Counted from the stretch's first letter, positions 16,741-26,429 are shown. The stretch is DNA of 64,000 nucleotides from Verrucomicrobiales bacterium (GCA_002698785.1 PAAG01000019.1:124001-188000); one strand, 5' to 3'. Notes: generated by a model not told the origin, from the sequence alone. A program made the numbers and translations.

Positions 16741-17292
16741 ATGACACCCCCGAAACACACTGGAGGGCTGGCTCGCATTCGAGAAGCACTCCGAAAATCA
16801 AAAATTGACGATGTCGTTGGCGCGATACTCGCCGAGACTCCCCTGGGAAAAGCAGGAAAAGTTCTCAAAGAACTTTCTGATATCCTTGGCACATCCCCGA
16901 ACGAAGATTCAATCGCAGAAGCCATTGAGGCCGGAGTATCCCCAGAGCAGGCCATACGACTGCGCGAATTCGCGACGAGAGAGTTCGAAGCCCGAGAGGA
17001 AACGGCGAGGAACCAGGAGGACAACCTGACGAGTCGACACGCCAGCGACATGATGAGTGACTCGAAGCTCTCAAAGACAGTACGGCCGCTTGTTACCTAC
17101 GTTCTTCTCGGAGCCGTCATCGTAGACAATCTCTCGGTGCGGGTTCTCGAAGCACGGGGGCTCACCTCAACGCCCAGCGATGTACTCGCGGTTCTGATGC
17201 AAATGGCGATCGGTTTCTACTTCGGAAGTCGAGGCGTACAACACGTAACCGCTCAACTCACAACAAAATGGAACGGGAGGATCAAAGGATGA
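16741..17292 (+). CDS. Holin-like protein (3TM / GTA-type holin family)
   Basis: 183 residues from the ATG at 16741. The N-terminal two thirds are charged and helical (AEAIEAGVSPEQAIRLREF, REFEAREETARNQ). The C-terminus has two hydrophobic helices: TVRPLVTYVLLGAVIVDNL and DVLAVLMQMAIGFYFGSRGVQHV. The closing pattern 'hydrophobic-GFYFGSR' and the charged helix before the membrane segments match the 3TM-type holin family found in phages and gene-transfer agents, which make or time the membrane hole for endolysin. It is first in the three-gene cassette; its stop overlaps the endolysin start (ATGA). Confidence 0.7.
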   Translation: MTPPKHTGGLARIREALRKSKIDDVVGAILAETPLGKAGKVLKELSDILGTSPNEDSIAEAIEAGVSPEQAIRLREFATREFEAREETARNQEDNLTSRHASDMMSDSKLSKTVRPLVTYVLLGAVIVDNLSVRVLEARGLTSTPSDVLAVLMQMAIGFYFGSRGVQHVTAQLTTKWNGRIKG

Positions 17293-18608
17293 ACGCGTTT
17301 ATCGAACTACTAAAGCTCATCTTTGGGATCAGGACTCCGAAAACAGAGAGTCACCACACGCCGACACGTGGAGACAGCCCGGTGATTCCGGTCGTTCCCC
17401 ACGAGAGCCCCTCGGGCATTTCCGCTCAGGAATGGGAAATAGGGCTGGCAATCGTGGATCTTGAAGCAAGACGCGACTCAAATGGACACCTGTCGGTGTA
17501 TCGGCTTCCCTCGAATGACGGTGGTGGCTCTGAGGAAATCGCTGGAATCAATTCCAAATACCATCCTGAAGAGCTCGCAAAGCTGAAAACAATGGCTCCC
17601 CCTCTTCGAGAAGAAGCAGCAGCCCGATACATCGAAAACTACACCCGCCGGATGACCGGCCTGTCCGAGAGCAGTAACCTGCGGAAGGGAACGGAGTTGT
17701 TCGTTCTCGACACCACCTTCAATCGTGGCGGCGGCGGTAGCGCATGGGTCGTACAGACAGCGCTTCGTTCCCTCGGGTTTTCCGTAATTCGAGACCGCCT
17801 CTGGGGACCGTTGACTCGGAAGGCTCTGATCGAAGCTGACCGGAAATTCGATCGTCAGATTATCGATAGGCTTCGCAGCGCACGCGAGAGCTATGAACGA
17901 AATGTAATCGGCTATCGAGCAAACCTTTGGAGAGGCCTTGTGAATCGCTGGGATCATGTCAGGGATCTTTCACTTAAATGGAATGAGCTAGAGAGCCCGG
18001 CGAAGGCATCACTCCCCTCACCTGGATCCGGGAGTGAGCCGAGCCGAATTGTTCTGCCTCGAGAAGGAACAAACTCTCTGAACGAATTCTACGGAACAGC
18101 CTCACCCACTGGAAACTACCTGGAGTGGTTCAGCTTCCCGGTCGCCAATGTACGGCTGTATTCACGGAGAGGAGCCAGTCTCAGTGACCGAACGGGCAAT
18201 GGTCTCGACGATCACCGATGTCATTCCAAGGTTCGAAACCAACTGGAGGCCGCACTATCAGCAGTCTACCAGGCCTTGGGAAAGGGTCAGTTTGAGAAAG
18301 AAGGCTGGCATATCTATGGAGGTTGTTTCAACTACCGCAAGAAGCGCGGCGGATCGTCGCTTTCGACCCATTCGTGGGGAATCGCAATCGACATCAATCC
18401 CGAAGAAAACCCGTTCCACGGAACAGATACGACCTTCTCCGGCAAGGCTATCGACATCATGGAAGAACATGGATTTCTCTCCGGCGGACGCGCGTGGGGC
18501 AAGGACTGGATGCATTTTCAAGCGGCCATTCCCCATGTCACTTCTGGTAGCTACTATGCCAGCCACGGACTTCCGGCTAACGTCCAATCAGCGTCTCTTG
18601 CATCATGA
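17289..18608 (+). CDS. Two-domain endolysin: GH108-like muramidase plus M15 peptidase
   Basis: 439 residues; start 17289 was chosen because GGGAGG lies 8 nt upstream and it overlaps the holin stop by ATGA. Domain 1 (about 35-240) resembles GH108 N-acetylmuramidases: catalytic-type Glu59 in VDLEARRD, the G-x-N-x-K-Y-H-P turn (AGINSKYHPEE), then the companion peptidoglycan-binding part FNRGGGGSAWVVQTALRSLG and RLWGPLTRKAL. Domain 2 (about 280-425) is an M15 D,D-carboxypeptidase/L,D-endopeptidase: His361 and Asp368 in STHSWGIAIDIN and His409 in DWMHFQ, the zinc-site pattern. It would cut both glycan and peptide. No signal peptide is visible apart from a short hydrophobic FIELLKLIFGI at the N-terminus. 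Confidence 0.85.
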   Translation: MNAFIELLKLIFGIRTPKTESHHTPTRGDSPVIPVVPHESPSGISAQEWEIGLAIVDLEARRDSNGHLSVYRLPSNDGGGSEEIAGINSKYHPEELAKLKTMAPPLREEAAARYIENYTRRMTGLSESSNLRKGTELFVLDTTFNRGGGGSAWVVQTALRSLGFSVIRDRLWGPLTRKALIEADRKFDRQIIDRLRSARESYERNVIGYRANLWRGLVNRWDHVRDLSLKWNELESPAKASLPSPGSGSEPSRIVLPREGTNSLNEFYGTASPTGNYLEWFSFPVANVRLYSRRGASLSDRTGNGLDDHRCHSKVRNQLEAALSAVYQALGKGQFEKEGWHIYGGCFNYRKKRGGSSLSTHSWGIAIDINPEENPFHGTDTTFSGKAIDIMEEHGFLSGGRAWGKDWMHFQAAIPHVTSGSYYASHGLPANVQSASLAS

Positions 18609-19024
18609 GTGGTCAGGAGCTCCAGAAGGTAGAGGACGACCTGAACATGTCCGTGTCAAAATTCATTAAAGCCCTCTGGATCGTAGGGGGGCTGATGTTT
18701 GCAGTCGGCACATGGACGGCCACACAACAGGTTCTCCTAACAATGAACACAAGCGGGGACCAAGAAGCCCACAAGAAGATCGATTCTGCAAAGGCAAAAC
18801 TTTCCACCATTGAAGTCTGGCAGGCTGCAACAGAGGCGAATCGCTACACGGTGAAAGATCATTCGGAATTTGAAAAGCAACTTGCTCAGGATCGCCTGCT
18901 GCAGGAAAAGCGAATTCAACGACTCGAAGACAACCAGGCCCGAATTACCGATACGCAGGAAGAAATTCAGAAGCTGTTGAGATCAGTCGACACCCAGATT
19001 CGGGAACTGACAAAATCACTATGA
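18605..19024 (+). CDS. Small coiled-coil membrane protein (i-spanin-like position)
   Basis: 139 residues, overlapping the endolysin stop by ATGA. One membrane helix (about 21-42: ALWIVGGLMFAVGTWTATQQ) is followed by a long charged coiled coil (FEKQLAQDRLLQEKRIQRL, then TQEEIQKLLRSVDTQIREL). An N-terminal membrane helix with a periplasmic coiled coil is the topology of phage i-spanins and of some haemolysin XhlA-type proteins. No separate or embedded outer-membrane lipoprotein (o-spanin) was seen. Assignment rests on topology and gene order, not on sequence identity. Confidence 0.6.
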   Translation: MSGQELQKVEDDLNMSVSKFIKALWIVGGLMFAVGTWTATQQVLLTMNTSGDQEAHKKIDSAKAKLSTIEVWQAATEANRYTVKDHSEFEKQLAQDRLLQEKRIQRLEDNQARITDTQEEIQKLLRSVDTQIRELTKSL

Positions 19025-19037
19025 GGAAATGAGAAGA

Positions 19038-22000
19038 TCACTTCGTTCTCACGCGGATGAGGGAAATATCATTTTCACTCTCATCAAATTCTGACGCAGC
19101 TCGAACTACCGTGTAAAAACGTCGTTTCTTGTAACGCACGCGTCTCTTCCCGTTTCGCTTGATGACACGCCGGATCTTTCTCTTCTTGGGTATGATCACC
19201 ACATCAATATCGTAGTCATCTCCCGGTTCCATTTCGTCGACGGTGTGGGCGCCCGCCATAAGAGAGGCCGTGATGTTCCCATCATCTTTTGCCAGGTATA
19301 AGACACGAAACACCTTTGTCCCGCGGGAAGCTGACAAATTATAGGAGTCTAACGCTCCTCCATCGTTTTCCAGTTCGACTCGAGAAGATACTCGCCGCCC
19401 CTTACGTGAAACAAGATTCACCGTTTGACCGTACGAAGTTCTGTAGATGTCATCCCCGGCGTTTTCGACAATCAGATCTGGTTGGGGGCTTAAATCGGCA
19501 AGAATCTCGATGTGCAGTTCGTATCCTCCCGGGCCTGCGTTATTGGTGATCTCGATAGTGTAATCGCCAGCAATGAGATTCTCTTCGATCTCGAAATTGT
19601 CACTGCTGCCCTCATCATCATCAAAGTCTGGATCGTTTTTGAGATCACCGAGACTGTCACGAAGCACCCCCCTGGTATCCAGTGAGCTTGTCGTATAGAT
19701 TCTGATCGCGCTGTATTTCTCCAGACGAAACGAAAACGCATCGATGTCACCGGTGTGAAAGTAACCTTCCTCTTCCCCCGATTCATCGGTGATTGAAATG
19801 GGCGTCGGGCTTCCCGAATCTCCATGAACGTCGAGAGACACAGTGTTGTCGACGACGGTAGCCGCTGTGTTCAAGTTGCCCGCAAGATCGTTCACGACAC
19901 CACCAGGCAGACTGACGGTTACATACCCTTCCGAACCAGAGGTAGAAATAGAAATTTGATAAGTAGCGGATCCTCCTGACAACACTGCACTTCCTGAATT
20001 GTCGCCATCAACATCCACGTCACTTCCTGTGAAGGAGTATACCGGTTCACTGAATGCCGCTTCGAATAGAATGGGACCATTTGTCACCGGATCGTCCTGC
20101 CCGGTTGCCAAGTCCAGGGTGACGCTCGGAGCGGTCAGATCGATCTCTACGGTGAGAGCAGCAGAAACAGTTTCCCCATTCGCAACAGCGGTCATCTCGT
20201 GGACTCCTTCGCTGAGCGTCGCAGCAGTAGCAGTCCAGTCGCCATTGTCGTCGATCAGGCCGGTAGCTACTGTACCGTCGATATCCGAAACCAATTCGAA
20301 GGAAACCCCGGCTGAACCTGTCCCCGAAAACTGTGGATTTGTTACATTGGTGACTTGGTCGTCGTCTTCACTGCCTGAATCTGAGGAGGATAAGAGAGTT
20401 GGCGCAGAAATGTTCGGAGTCGTATCAATGCGAACGTCATCGATGGCTATGCCATCAAGATCAATTCCGAAATCATCGAATTGATTGAAGCGAATCCTGT
20501 AAACGCCGCTCGTGGGTAATCCGTTTGCCGCAATCGCACTCGTCAAACTGACTGAGAATTCTCTGTAAAAAGAGGTCACGCCCGATCGGAGTGCCTTTAC
20601 CTCATACCAGTTTGCTCCATCCACACTGATGGCAACTCCATCGTAATCAGTATCGCCCGGGAAGGGAGAAGGGGGCGGTGCATCTGATTCGTCCGAAAAG
20701 TCTTTCGCCTGGAATTTCAATTCCAGGAATTCCTCTCCTGTCACATTAACAACCATTGTCAGCTCGTTTCGGGCTAGAGTGCCGTCGGATGCACTGTCCA
20801 TCGTCACGTGCCAATCGCCATCTGCCGGACCATTCTGCTGGGTCACAATAGTCCTATGCGGACCTTTTCCCGAGGCAATCCAATACGAACTCAAGGCCCC
20901 ACTCTCGAATGAGTCCGAAAATGGAATCGGTGCCAACTCCACAATGGCAAAAACAACCGTTCGCTGTGTCGCGCCGGAAGCATTTGTTGCGGTAACCTCG
21001 ACCTCGAAGGATCCCGTCTCTGTAGGAGTCCCCGAAATCAATCCAGTCATGGTATCCAGGGAAAGCCCCATTGGAAGGGTGGTGCTGGAAAACGAAGTCG
21101 CGGGCTGGGAGGTAGTGATTTGATAGTCCAGAGATTCTCCCAATATTCCGAAAGCAGAAACCGAACTGGTAATGAACGGACGTGGATCGGAACCCAGTAC
21201 GCTGAACTCATCTACCCAGCCTGTGTCATCTCCGCTATCAACACTCGCATCCTTGTCGTAGCGCCACTCGATAGTATGGGTCCCCGCAGGAAGGCTGTGA
21301 AACACCTGCGTCCAATCGACTTCGCCAGAAATAGACTGAATCAACTCTCCATCGACGAAGAAATCAAGGAAGTCCCAAGTCTCCTCAGATGAAACTTTCC
21401 ACCAGAAAACAATCTGCTCTGGCCCCTCTACCTCGACCGCGAGAGAAGAGGTTTCGTTGTGCGTAATTCCTCCTGCCTGCGCAGCATCGATTCCGTCGTG
21501 AGTTGTCAATGACTGAGAAAACCAAGGCGTCGAACTTGTCGCTACTGGACGAGAGCCTGAATCGATGGCGGTAAGAAGGGCATTCTCTCCCACATCGATC
21601 TCCAGCGTCTCCGTATCTGAGCCGGACGGATTAACCGCTGTAATCTGGAGACTCACTATGCCAACAGTTGATGGCATCCAGGATATGATGCCTGTGTCAG
21701 GATCAACAGTCATCCCCGAAGGTTCTCCTGAAATGGAGAATGACCGCGGGCTGTTGTCAGCGGTAATCATGTAGGAAAACTCGCTCCCGATATTCCCACC
21801 GGCAGTAAGAGAACTGGTGATTACAGGGGGAATGTAATCATCATTCAATATCGTTCCCCTTCCGGCATCATCAGCAATGTAGGCTTCGACCGGATTGCTA
21901 AGCCTGACAATGAACTCTTCGTCTTCCTCAGGATCATTGTCTCCAAACACTACGATGGACACTGTTTCTTCCACGTCCCCCGGAGCAAAGGTCACTTGTC

Positions 22001-24263
22001 CTGAATCTGCAGTAAAGTCAGAGGGAGAGGTGGCAGTGCCATTTTCCGTCGCCCAATCAACGGAGATTGTCTCCTCAGCAGCGAGGTCGAGTCGAATGGT
22101 AAAGGTAGCGATGAGGCTCCCGGAATCCATTTCTGTTACCGTGACGTCGTCGATCGAAAGTCCCTCGTCGGGTAGATCAAACGCCTCTGTTACATCCCGA
22201 CTGCTAGCCGATCCACCATCATCTGCACTGAAGCCCATTCCCCGTTTCGCGAATGCCAGCCATATAGCATCAAGATTTTCCCCACCATTTAAGACCTGAT
22301 CTGCCAGCAGAATCCCATTCCGAGCTTCAAGATACGTTGGATTAGCGGGCTGGAGCTTCATTCCTTCAATGATTAGGTCCAAGGCAATATTATTGCCTCC
22401 CGTTCCATTATAGAGGTCGGGATCCCATCCGTGAATATCGACAAGATTCCAATACATCTCCCAGAGAGCCGAGCACCACACCGAACCAATCCCGTGGGGA
22501 ACACTAAGTCCGCCTCCTGCCTGGATGTCTCCATAGGTACTCGGGTTTTCTCCCAAATCGGTCGAGTATCGGTAAGGACGAATCCCCCGCCCCGTAGGAG
22601 CCTGGTTCAACAAGTAAGTGCCTATCCCGCGTGCCGTCGTAGCTGTGTCACTTGGATCTGCTGTCAATACAAGGGCGAACCAATCGCTCCAGCCCTCTCC
22701 CATGCCTCGACTTTGTGTCTGTGTCAGAGCGCTGGAATTGGATGGTCCTCCTGTCAGGCGGTTGGAAACCCCATGCCCATACTCGTGGATAATCACTCCG
22801 TTATCTAAGTCGCTATCGCGATCGGGATTCGCCTGCGTCCAGACAAACATCTGCATCCTGGGGTCCGATCCATCGGGAGGAGTGCCAAAGTTGGCGTTGT
22901 TGATTCCGGAACCATCCTGCGCGTCGGCTTGTACCGGGTCCCCGTCCACACCACCGTTGCCGTAATTGTTTGCCTGAAAGTTACCCGAGATTTCATCAAA
23001 CCCGTGATGCCACATGATGTCGTGGAGCAAGTTATTCCAGTAGAAGAGATTGGTGATGGCCGCATCCTGGTAGGTATCCGGCGCTTGCCCAAGAAAGAGA
23101 TTGTTGTCGAAAACAAGCCCCGGTCCGCCATCCGGCCTCATTCCACCGGTATTGTTTTTGTCTCCGTCTTCCTGTGCTTCAACGTTGTTACCTCTAGTAT
23201 CGGTGAACTCCGCACCTGCCACGCCATTGGTATCGTGCCAACCAAACGGTGAAGCGTTCACATCATGCGGATCCGTTTCCAGCATTCTCCCGCCATCGTT
23301 GGGATTCTCCAAAGGCAACGGAAATACGCGATAGTCGGCGCTGGCATACCAGTTTGCCTGTGTGAGAAGATCCCCGGTCTCGGCATCGACGTTCATATCG
23401 AGCCACCGCTGTCCATCGTTCAAATGAAGCACGAGATTCCATGCCAGACGAATTTCCTGATCAGCCGTGGCTACATAGACCAGCTTAGCCGGTATCGGAT
23501 CTTGTGAAAGCTCGCCGCCCTCGAATTCGATCTCCTGACGAACACCACCCTTTTCTTCTATCACAACCAGATCTTCGGTTCCGCCAAATGGAACAAAGGA
23601 GTGACGCGCTGCCATTGCTACAGCCTCTTCCACAGGAATAACCGGGCTGTCTGCATTCGCGAATTGGGATGCTCCTTGAATGAAACCGTTGTGAAGACTC
23701 AAAATCGCACCATTCTTGGCAACGTTGGCATTCAGATTTGCATTGTAGACCTCAATGCCGCCTATGTTCTGCCGAAGATGAACGGCTGTGACTCCACTCT
23801 TCCGTGAGAGCATCGTATCCGTAACAACCGGAGACTCAAAATCCTCCTCGCTCCAACCCTTGCTACGAGGTGAGCCATCTTCCGAAGAACGAAGATAGCC
23901 GAGAACGATTTCCACAGGTGTTGCTTCTCCATCAAAGCCCTTTGTAACTGATGGAATCCATCCCCGATATTCTGGCTCGGGACTCGTAGCATTGACTCTA
24001 GGGGGACTGTAAGCGGTTCCCGCTGCATTCGTTGAGCCGGGCTCTTCGACGATGGAGCTTTTTTCCTGCCTTTCAGAAGAACTCGCCTCGCCTGCCTTTT
24101 GCCCTTCGATGTTTTCCTTCTCTCCCGCGACCACTTCCGCACCAACAGTGTCTTTTCGATTGGAAGACAGGTGTACGAGGTATCCAAGAAGGATACCTGC
24201 GGCAACCAGGACGCAGAGTGTCTCCAACGGCCGGTTATCTTTTCGGGAACCGGAATCTTTCAT
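19038..24263 (-). CDS. Giant multidomain M36 (fungalysin-type) metallopeptidase
   Basis: 1741 residues. An N-terminal membrane helix or signal (LCVLVAAGILLGYLVHL) is followed by a low-complexity linker. Then come an FTP-type propeptide (about 100-320) and an M36 catalytic domain with HEYGH (His493, Glu494, His497) and GMGEGWSD (Glu523), a complete zinc site. After about residue 700: Calx-beta (to about 812), He_PIG-like Ig (810-890), a CUB-like/jellyroll part (893-1025), a second He_PIG (1030-1110), another sandwich domain (1110-1285), Ig-like repeats (1290-1480), PPC-like (1490-1590), and the basic shared C-terminal domain (1595-1741). Secreted or surface-attached protease. A GGGGAG-type ribosome site lies upstream of the ATG. 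Confidence 0.92.
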   Translation of the reverse strand: MKDSGSRKDNRPLETLCVLVAAGILLGYLVHLSSNRKDTVGAEVVAGEKENIEGQKAGEASSSERQEKSSIVEEPGSTNAAGTAYSPPRVNATSPEPEYRGWIPSVTKGFDGEATPVEIVLGYLRSSEDGSPRSKGWSEEDFESPVVTDTMLSRKSGVTAVHLRQNIGGIEVYNANLNANVAKNGAILSLHNGFIQGASQFANADSPVIPVEEAVAMAARHSFVPFGGTEDLVVIEEKGGVRQEIEFEGGELSQDPIPAKLVYVATADQEIRLAWNLVLHLNDGQRWLDMNVDAETGDLLTQANWYASADYRVFPLPLENPNDGGRMLETDPHDVNASPFGWHDTNGVAGAEFTDTRGNNVEAQEDGDKNNTGGMRPDGGPGLVFDNNLFLGQAPDTYQDAAITNLFYWNNLLHDIMWHHGFDEISGNFQANNYGNGGVDGDPVQADAQDGSGINNANFGTPPDGSDPRMQMFVWTQANPDRDSDLDNGVIIHEYGHGVSNRLTGGPSNSSALTQTQSRGMGEGWSDWFALVLTADPSDTATTARGIGTYLLNQAPTGRGIRPYRYSTDLGENPSTYGDIQAGGGLSVPHGIGSVWCSALWEMYWNLVDIHGWDPDLYNGTGGNNIALDLIIEGMKLQPANPTYLEARNGILLADQVLNGGENLDAIWLAFAKRGMGFSADDGGSASSRDVTEAFDLPDEGLSIDDVTVTEMDSGSLIATFTIRLDLAAEETISVDWATENGTATSPSDFTADSGQVTFAPGDVEETVSIVVFGDNDPEEDEEFIVRLSNPVEAYIADDAGRGTILNDDYIPPVITSSLTAGGNIGSEFSYMITADNSPRSFSISGEPSGMTVDPDTGIISWMPSTVGIVSLQITAVNPSGSDTETLEIDVGENALLTAIDSGSRPVATSSTPWFSQSLTTHDGIDAAQAGGITHNETSSLAVEVEGPEQIVFWWKVSSEETWDFLDFFVDGELIQSISGEVDWTQVFHSLPAGTHTIEWRYDKDASVDSGDDTGWVDEFSVLGSDPRPFITSSVSAFGILGESLDYQITTSQPATSFSSTTLPMGLSLDTMTGLISGTPTETGSFEVEVTATNASGATQRTVVFAIVELAPIPFSDSFESGALSSYWIASGKGPHRTIVTQQNGPADGDWHVTMDSASDGTLARNELTMVVNVTGEEFLELKFQAKDFSDESDAPPPSPFPGDTDYDGVAISVDGANWYEVKALRSGVTSFYREFSVSLTSAIAANGLPTSGVYRIRFNQFDDFGIDLDGIAIDDVRIDTTPNISAPTLLSSSDSGSEDDDQVTNVTNPQFSGTGSAGVSFELVSDIDGTVATGLIDDNGDWTATAATLSEGVHEMTAVANGETVSAALTVEIDLTAPSVTLDLATGQDDPVTNGPILFEAAFSEPVYSFTGSDVDVDGDNSGSAVLSGGSATYQISISTSGSEGYVTVSLPGGVVNDLAGNLNTAATVVDNTVSLDVHGDSGSPTPISITDESGEEEGYFHTGDIDAFSFRLEKYSAIRIYTTSSLDTRGVLRDSLGDLKNDPDFDDDEGSSDNFEIEENLIAGDYTIEITNNAGPGGYELHIEILADLSPQPDLIVENAGDDIYRTSYGQTVNLVSRKGRRVSSRVELENDGGALDSYNLSASRGTKVFRVLYLAKDDGNITASLMAGAHTVDEMEPGDDYDIDVVIIPKKRKIRRVIKRNGKRRVRYKKRRFYTVVRAASEFDESENDISLIRVRTK

Positions 24264-24293
24264 TGTGCGGGTCGCTCCCCTGATGAAACAATT

Positions 24294-24307
24294 TTCACAA
24301 CTGTGAA
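24294..24307. promoter_or_regulatory. Short palindrome upstream of M36 gene
   Basis: TTCACA-AC-TGTGAA, 31-44 bp before the M36 start, where an operator would be expected. It is short enough to be chance. Confidence 0.3.
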
Positions 24308-24514
24308 TGCCTCACGACTGCAATCGTGGACTGTTCCATTCATTGAGGCTCGAATCCAATATCCCAGGACTGACGATCGAATCTGCCGAAGTATGCCGAC
24401 AACCAGCACAAAAACGAAATTCTACCAAATCCTCGGACCTCGAATTCGCAATTCTCGGAGGGAGTCTTACAACAAATAGAACTTTGCCAGAATTTCTATA
24501 AAAGTTCAAACAGC

Positions 24515-24545
24515 AAAACCAAGGCCTGCAAAGAACCTTGGTTTT
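24515..24545 (-). terminator. Hairpin terminator after beta-barrel gene
   Basis: Perfect 10-bp inverted repeat AAAACCAAGG (24515-24524) / CCTTGGTTTT (24536-24545), 40 bp after the stop of the minus-strand beta-barrel gene. Its A/T flank gives the U-run on that strand. Confidence 0.7.
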
Positions 24546-24584
24546 AATAATAGGGCTATAGAAGCCCAAAACTTCAGGTAGGTC

Positions 24585-25475
24585 CTACCAGAATTGGATT
24601 TTTACCCCAGTCCAGAACTGCCAGTCAGGCATGATGCCCCGGTTCCCCATGGAGACCTGTGGCTCAACCCAGAAATTGACGACTTTGTTTGGTCCCTCGA
24701 TCACTTTTCCAAGGCGAAGACCAATCGGCATATTGTAGTTGTCGTTCTGAAAATTGTAGATCCAGATGGGTGCCGTTCCTGTATACCACCCATTTCCTAG
24801 CTGGTAGAAAGCAAAGGGGCGAAAAGCTCCCACGCTGTAGTAATTCCTGCTGTCGTCGCCAGCAAAGCTCTGCAGCCACGAAATTTCGTAACCATACTGA
24901 AATTTGCTGTTCGATCCGTTAAAATAAACCGCATTCAACCCTCCGGACCACTTCTCGTTACCAAGGACCGAATCAGTGGCGGTTGGGAGGCGGAAAGTCG
25001 GCCCCACACCAAAACTCACATTGGGCTCGTTGGTCTCGAAGAGATAAGTAAAGCCGAGACCCATGTCTCCCAAGCCGGTTTCAGTCCCTCCTGCTGGAAC
25101 CGGAAAATGGTTGATTGGAAGTGTGGCACGAAACAACCAATCACTTCCGCCAAGAGTGAGAGGAGTCGCGTATCGAAGGAGAAACTGGTTCGCATCTTCG
25201 CTGAAACCTTCAAAATCGCTGATGTAGTAATTCTCTGCACTGAAGGCAGTAACGGCTGCGATCGGGTTGTTCGCCTGCGCGTAGTAATCGATGGGATCCT
25301 CGTAAGGCATCTTGGGGTAAACGCCCTTTGCGGGAATCGGCGCTTTCCCATAGTCCTCAACGACAGGGGCTTTCCCATAATCTTCGACGATATGGTCGCC
25401 CCCTTTTGTGCTGTGAAGTCCAGATAGTGTGAGAATTGCTAACAGGCAGCAACAGGATGTTGTTTTGGCGTGCAT
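24585..25475 (-). CDS. Outer-membrane beta-barrel protein
   Basis: 296 residues. Signal peptide with a Cys-rich core (SCCCLLAILTLSGLHS). The mature N-terminus carries a direct repeat VEDYGKAPVVEDYGKAPIP, then many amphipathic strands with alternating aromatic residues (GLGDMGLGFTYLFET, GYEISWLQSFAGDD, GNGWYTGTAPIWIYN). It ends in aromatic W-F-W (FWTGVKIQFW), the Trp/Phe C-terminus recognised by the BAM machinery. It resembles 'transporter/MetA-like' outer-membrane channels of roughly 300 residues. Transported substrate unknown. The start has no Shine-Dalgarno. Confidence 0.8.
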   Translation of the reverse strand: MHAKTTSCCCLLAILTLSGLHSTKGGDHIVEDYGKAPVVEDYGKAPIPAKGVYPKMPYEDPIDYYAQANNPIAAVTAFSAENYYISDFEGFSEDANQFLLRYATPLTLGGSDWLFRATLPINHFPVPAGGTETGLGDMGLGFTYLFETNEPNVSFGVGPTFRLPTATDSVLGNEKWSGGLNAVYFNGSNSKFQYGYEISWLQSFAGDDSRNYYSVGAFRPFAFYQLGNGWYTGTAPIWIYNFQNDNYNMPIGLRLGKVIEGPNKVVNFWVEPQVSMGNRGIMPDWQFWTGVKIQFW

Positions 25476-25690
25476 TGCTGGTGGCGGTTCGGGCGGCGAG
25501 AATTACTTCGAATTCAAAACTGGAAATCAAAGCAAAGCAAATGAATAATCGTTACGAAACAAATGACTCAGTCGCAAGCAAAGACTCCCACATTTACTTA
25601 GGGTAGGTATTCTGAAGACTCAAGGGAAATATTTGGAATGATTCCGCACAAGAATCCATCTCAATCCGCCCCCCCGTTCTGATAATTCTG

Positions 25691-26425
25691 TTAAAGCCGA
25701 ATTTTAAAGATTATCGCCGCAGGAATCGCCAAAAGGAAAGAAATCACGGAGAGCGCGGTCAACCAGCCACAATTCCATCCACTGATCCGGTAGAGTTGCT
25801 CGGGATACTCCACAAGGCACCTTGAAATGGCTTGCCCCTCTCTGATTGCCCCTACACCAGGCAAAAGGCCAGCCGCAGAAGTGGTCCATCCAGGTTTGAG
25901 GATCCATGTTCTGGTCCCAATTACGACTTCTAAGGTGGAGTGTTCCTTTCCCTCTCCAAATGTGAGTTCGAAAATCCCCTCTTTCTCCCCCTGAAACCGC
26001 CACACAGTCCTTCCGCTATCAGAAAAGCGAAACGGCGGAGCAGTCAACTGAAGCCCCTCAGCTTCCTGCCATTCTACTGTTTCTGGAGACTCCGTTTCGA
26101 CCAGGAAGTCCTGACCAGCGGAAAATGGTGACCAGGCAAGCATCGGCTCAACCAGCACCAGAATTAGTACAGCTGGCGCCATCGCCGCAAACAGAGGTAG
26201 CAGAAGGGCTACTAAATAGGCTCCCAGCGCTTTCATTAAACGCCCAGCGGCGCGGCCACTTGCTCGAAGACTCTCCTGATAAAGAAACATTTCGATCAGC
26301 CGGGCCACCATGCGATTTCGCTTCACGAGCGCCGAGTGCGGCCGATAGGCCCACTTGAACGCAAGGACTGCGACGACCGCCACCAGCAATGAGGCGAAAA
26401 TCATACTGAACCAGGGAGCTTCCAT
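25691..26425 (-). CDS. Membrane protein of unknown function
   Basis: 244 residues with an N-terminal helix (FSMIFASLLVAVVAVLAF), a middle hydrophobic block (AYLVALLLPLFAAMAPAVLILVLV), then a soluble region of about 100 residues with beta strands (TVWRFQGEKEGIFELTFG), and a C-terminal helix (LTALSVISFLLAIPAAIIF). The soluble part sits between membrane segments. It is the last gene of the phosphodiesterase operon, 4 bp after the upstream stop, so it probably works with those enzymes. No family was recognised. Confidence 0.75.
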   Translation of the reverse strand: MEAPWFSMIFASLLVAVVAVLAFKWAYRPHSALVKRNRMVARLIEMFLYQESLRASGRAAGRLMKALGAYLVALLLPLFAAMAPAVLILVLVEPMLAWSPFSAGQDFLVETESPETVEWQEAEGLQLTAPPFRFSDSGRTVWRFQGEKEGIFELTFGEGKEHSTLEVVIGTRTWILKPGWTTSAAGLLPGVGAIREGQAISRCLVEYPEQLYRISGWNCGWLTALSVISFLLAIPAAIIFKIRL

Positions 26426-26429
26426 CCTA

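Larger units (their letters stand above)
24264..24584. other. Intergenic stretch with palindrome and terminator
   Basis: No gene seen. It holds the leader and presumed promoter of the M36 gene (minus strand), the TTCACA-AC-TGTGAA palindrome and the terminator listed separately. Confidence 0.6.

Noticed and set aside
16741-19024. A prophage
   Set aside because: Only lysis-type genes are present. No structural, replication or integration gene is seen in the window, and base composition is not noticeably different from the neighbours by eye.
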